Shown: piece after piece, positions 60,410 to 64,000 of the stretch | How the letters are laid out: the number at the start of each line of letters is the position of its first letter | How positions within the stretch are numbered: the stretch's first letter is position 1 | NCBI GenBank assembly: GCA_958298945.1 | Contig: OY282606.1 | Span: 59,285,920-59,349,919 of the forward strand | DNA from: Atherix ibis | Lineage: Eukaryota > Arthropoda > Insecta > Diptera > Athericidae | Reading direction: 5' to 3' | Length of the DNA stretch: 64,000 bases | Program-made: the position numbers and the translations under genes | Notes under the pieces: model-generated | Databases searched by the model: none | What the model was told of the DNA's origin: nothing | What the model saw: only the letters and a program-made list of their open reading frames with translations

Positions 60410-62255
60410 GCATATTAACTTTTTTTTAACGTATAATCATTAGGGTGTTCAAAATATATCTTTTTCATTTCTACTTATTTAATATTATTATTTTTATTAT
60501 TATTACGATATTACAACATTTTGTTTGAATCTTTCAGTCTTTTGTCTTTATTTATCTTGTTTTATTTTATTCAATGCTTTAATTATAAATTAATGAATAT
60601 AAACAAAATAGATTATTTTAAAAATCAATATTATATTGTATATATATATATATATATAAAACAGAAGAAAATACGTTATTTATTTTATATTTTACAGAAC
60701 TATTTATTTTGGGAAAATATCAATTCATATTTATGTAAAATATTTAGATTGCCTTGTATAAGTATAAGAAATATTTTTGGAATAAAATTTCTACCAGAAT
60801 GTATTCTGTGACTCTTCATTTTTTTTGCTACATCTACTCTTGCTTGCTAAAAATTTTCGCCATTTGGTATAAGATATTATTTCCAAAATAAAATATGGTT
60901 TAAAAATACGAATATATGCATAAAAATACAATTTACACGAGAACATTTCATTCGCTAAAAATATGTTCAATTTAATATCCACGATTTTACATCTAATCGT
61001 TATTGTAATAAAAACTTTAAGAATCTTTCATGTTTATGTTAGATACAATTTTAAGTACCAATATTTTTTCAATATAATAATAATAAAACTTGGACATTAT
61101 TTTTGAGAGTAATCGTTTCATCTATTAATCGTAAAACAAAATTGATTTTTCATTTGAATTATCATGTTTGGGGCACGCGTATCATGTGGCTATTGAAAGG
61201 CAACTATTATTATGTTTCTTTTATATTTTATGTCTCTGCAGATGTTGATATCAAGAACAATAAAAACGGTTCCAGTTCCAAAATTGAGATAAAAGTGTTA
61301 AGTTCGCCTGTGAGGAAATCGCAAAATCTAAACTTTATGTTTATTTCACTTTTCGATATTTTTGCATTACTATCATGTCAATAAAAAAATTTTGTTTCTA
61401 TTTAACCGAAAAACATTAAACAAAACATAAAAAATTAAATCTATTTGCCAATATTATATAAAAATAATACAGAAAAATTATGATTAATTTAAAAAAAATG
61501 TTTAACAAAGCTAAACATGGGAATTAAGTGTGAAATAAGAATTCTTCTAACAATCTAATCTGTCGAATTCTTTGAACGAAATTCTTGATCGCGATTTTGC
61601 ATAACCCTTTGAATTAGTGTTTTAAATATATACATGTTTTTTACATTCGAAGTATAAAAAATGGAATTCAGATATTTCCAGATGTAACAATGACACGGGC
61701 CAGATAATCTTGGTAGTCCGCTTCGCTATTTCAAGAGGATCAAAAGCCGTTCAATAAATTGCTGATCCCAAAACTGAGTTGTTTTATGCGATATTCTAAT
61801 AAGATTAGCTTGACATTATCTTTCTGGAACCATACTTTAACTACATCTATGCCATTCAAATGAGTCAAAAAAGAAAATTCACTAGAATCATATGATTATA
61901 TTTGCCATTGATAGTCACCATAGATAGGATCATCAGTTGCTGCTCTTTTTTGGTATCTACCAAATATCTACCAAAGAATACTACCAAACTTACACTCCTT
62001 GTACTTAACCGTTACCACATTGTCTTAGTTTTTTCAATATTAACATTATTTTAAAGAAATTGCATGCTTAAAAGGAGATAATAATATTAAATATGAAACT
62101 AGACATTTTTTCTACCAAGCTTAACAATTTCCAGAAAAAAGTGCATTATTGAATTCTTAGTTTATATGTATATAAAATCCTTAGGATATAACCTAGGTAC
62201 ATTGAAGCAAGACATTTTGGGTAAGGTAACCTTCAAAAAGAAGATGAGTGATAGT
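60410..62255. other. AT-rich intergenic stretch
   Basis: Contains a (TA)n run at 60640-60659. The frame at 61103-61384 (WGTRIMWLLKGNYYYVSF) is open for 93 codons but shows no signal peptide, promoter or family. I would not call a gene. Confidence 0.45.
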
Positions 62256-62259
62256 GAGT

Positions 62260-62880
62260 TGAATATCACAGAATTAGTAGGTGGGGCGTGGACGGTTTTC
62301 TAAAAGGAAATAATATATAAGAGCAAAAAGTTCTATCTGAATACGGGACAGTTTTCAAGCCCGCAACTTTGGTAAGGATGTCGAATAGACTGGCTGGGCA
62401 ATCGCTGGCAAATTTTTCGAAAGAAACATTTTGAAACTTATACAGTTCTTCTGTTATCATATGCTCGAACGTGTCATTCACCATATTAGGCAGATAATGT
62501 TCATGGCTGTATGGGTGCCACTGTAGATAATGATCTGGGAGTGAAACTGCAATCTCTCCGCTGTCATGATTACCCAAAGCACACCTTAAAATGAAGCTGC
62601 CCTAAAAGGGAAGATTCCACAATGAAGTTTATGTATACGATAGTCATCTAACTTAATAACTACAAATGCGGTAATGTTATCGCCGATCGCCACATCCATG
62701 AAAAATAGGAAGTCATCATTGCTTAAGAAAAAGTTTGCTAGTCAAGGACTGATTACTATTTGCGTTTTTGTATCTGGCAAAATACACGGATGTTGGCAGT
62801 CTCCACTTTACTTTTTACTATGGTTTACAGTCAGGAGGAGAGAAGTAAGTTTCAAAATTCGGAGTAATAGTGGAGAGAGT
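62260..62880 (-). pseudogene. Unrecognised decayed coding region
   Basis: The minus strand reads, in two or three frames, HPCILPDTKTQIVISP near 62770-62840, MDVAIGDNITAFVVIKLDDY then RIHKLHCGIFPFRAASF near 62600-62705, then GNHDSGEIAVSLPDHYLQWH and FQNVSFEKFASDCPASLFDI within 62266-62577. The quality is that of real protein sequence, broken by frameshifts and stops. I cannot name the family; a host pseudogene or an unfamiliar transposon ORF are both possible. Confidence 0.4.
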
Positions 62881-62889
62881 TCTCTTTCA

Positions 62890-63805
62890 AGATAAGATAT
62901 TAGTAATAAAACAGAAGATGAACTTCTATGTATAGAGGAGTGGACATTATATTTTCAAGACGTTATAAAGAGGATATTTAGAGCAATAAAGGTTTTTGTA
63001 CAATCATTTTGTACTGGACTTGAGAAGATAGTGAGAGTAGGATCTTACGACCAGATGCGATAATTAGAGAACCCACCGATTAAATTTAATAGAACCGTTA
63101 ACCGTTACCGCAACTAGGTAAAGCTTTGCTGCTAGCATCCTGATACATAAAGAGAGGTAATAGAGCATCGTTCCGTATAACCTTGAGATACTCAATAGAT
63201 AATAGATAAATCTTCACTATATTTAAAATGAAATTGATTCGCTTAGTAGTCTTTTTAATATGTGTATGCACATTCCATCTACCTCCATGGATAATGGTAA
63301 TATGAAACTATCAGGTGTTTTTAATACTCGTAGAAACAACCGCATCTTTTCTTCTACACTAGTTCCAAAAATTTGAAACGCTATACGATTTTGATCTTCA
63401 CTGTATCGTTACAATTTTAGTATGTGTTTTAACGAAGCAAGAACTGCATTATTGAATTATTATTAAAATAAGTAACCTTGTAAAGATTAAAAAAATATCC
63501 TTTCTATTATAATTTAAAACTAGTTACCGTTTTTACTATTTTGAATAAATGTGTGGTTTTAATTATTATTTGATAAATTCATGAAAATCATAGAATATAA
63601 TGAACAAGCTAAATTTATTAATATTAAATTAGAAGTTAATATCAAACTGGAATTACATATAATCAACTATGAAGTTGAACTACAATATATTGCAAAAAGA
63701 GATTAATGGAAATAAATATTATGATTATTGGTCCGATAAAACCAATAAAAATTTGAAATTTTTCGTACAAGTGAATTGTAAGGGAAGGAAATGTTGCCAT
63801 GGAAA
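62890..63805. other. Intergenic stretch
   Basis: No supported gene or repeat. Confidence 0.45.
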
Positions 63806-63810
63806 AGTAA

Positions 63811-63926
63811 CGCTATATTGGACGCGAAATCTATCATAAATGGAAATAAGTTCGCAATTAATACGCATATTCGTATTAATTGCGAACTTATTCCCATTTA
63901 TGATAGATTTCGCGTCCAATATAGCG
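63811..63926. repeat. 116-bp near-perfect palindrome
   Basis: Centre between 63868 and 63869. Arms of 58 bases begin CGCTATATTGGACGCGAAAT and differ at two paired positions only, with essentially no spacer. Cruciform- or hairpin-capable. The minus-strand open frames here arise from the symmetry. Confidence 0.95.
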
Positions 63927-63975
63927 AAATCTATCATAAATGGGAATAAGTTCGCAATTAATACGAATATGCGTA
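63923..63975. repeat. Third copy of the palindrome arm
   Basis: The left arm sequence (CGAAATCTATCATAAATGGG...TTAATACG) is repeated directly after the palindrome, with the centre segment reading ACGAATATGCG instead of ACGCATATTCG. It overlaps the palindrome end by four bases and stops near GTACTTG. Confidence 0.9.
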
Positions 63976-64000
63976 CTTGATTTTGAGCGAATAATAAAGA

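Noticed and set aside
60640..60660. (TA)n run as a regulatory element
   Set aside because: Simple microsatellite with nothing around it to suggest function.
61103..61384. 93-codon frame as a membrane protein gene
   Set aside because: No promoter, start context, family or consistent membrane topology; AT-rich frames often look hydrophobic.

Overview
The window is an AT-rich insect nuclear sequence. It is most likely from a higher fly, to judge from the 54-78 bp introns, Jockey-, R1/LOA-, mdg3/gypsy- and mariner-type elements, and very short host genes with TATA promoters. I see no bacterial operon, rRNA gene, CRISPR array or canonical tRNA gene. The species cannot be fixed from the sequence alone.

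Host-type genes are few and all encode tiny secreted peptides. A single-exon 90-residue precursor lies at 4826-5098. Two paralogous four-exon genes lie at 8596-9002 and 12767-13195. Each encodes a peptide whose last six cysteines follow C-x6-C-x5-CC-x3-C-x6-C, an inhibitor-cystine-knot (knottin) pattern. A 51-residue precursor with a repeated RGDQDPRE module occurs twice, at 20597-20752 and 29294-29449, inside a roughly 2.5 kb segmental duplication. Together they look like a cluster of secreted defence or reproductive peptides. That role is inferred, not shown.

Most of the remaining recognisable sequence is transposon debris. 1-1.3 kb is an R1/LOA-type LINE remnant. 4-16 kb holds IS630/Tc1/mariner fragments in both orientations around the peptide genes. 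17.5-24.8 kb holds Jockey and Ty3/gypsy pieces, the latter ending in an LTR with a tRNA-Leu-type primer site. 25.4-27.1 kb is a young 5'-truncated R1/LOA-like LINE with a 10-bp target duplication. 31-32.4 kb is a second gypsy pol remnant. 33.8-38.3 kb is a Jockey element split by a nested LINE that keeps its target duplication and an open reverse transcriptase. 39.6-42.4 kb has a gypsy 3' end and two copies of a tRNA-derived SINE. 43.4-48.9 kb is nearly featureless AT-rich DNA. 49-49.9 kb is a mariner whose second catalytic motif is deleted. 50.6-60.4 kb holds four more Jockey copies. The window ends in a 116-bp near-perfect palindrome with a third copy of its arm.

The strongest candidates for something new are the knottin pair and the duplicated RGD-repeat peptide gene with its promoter.
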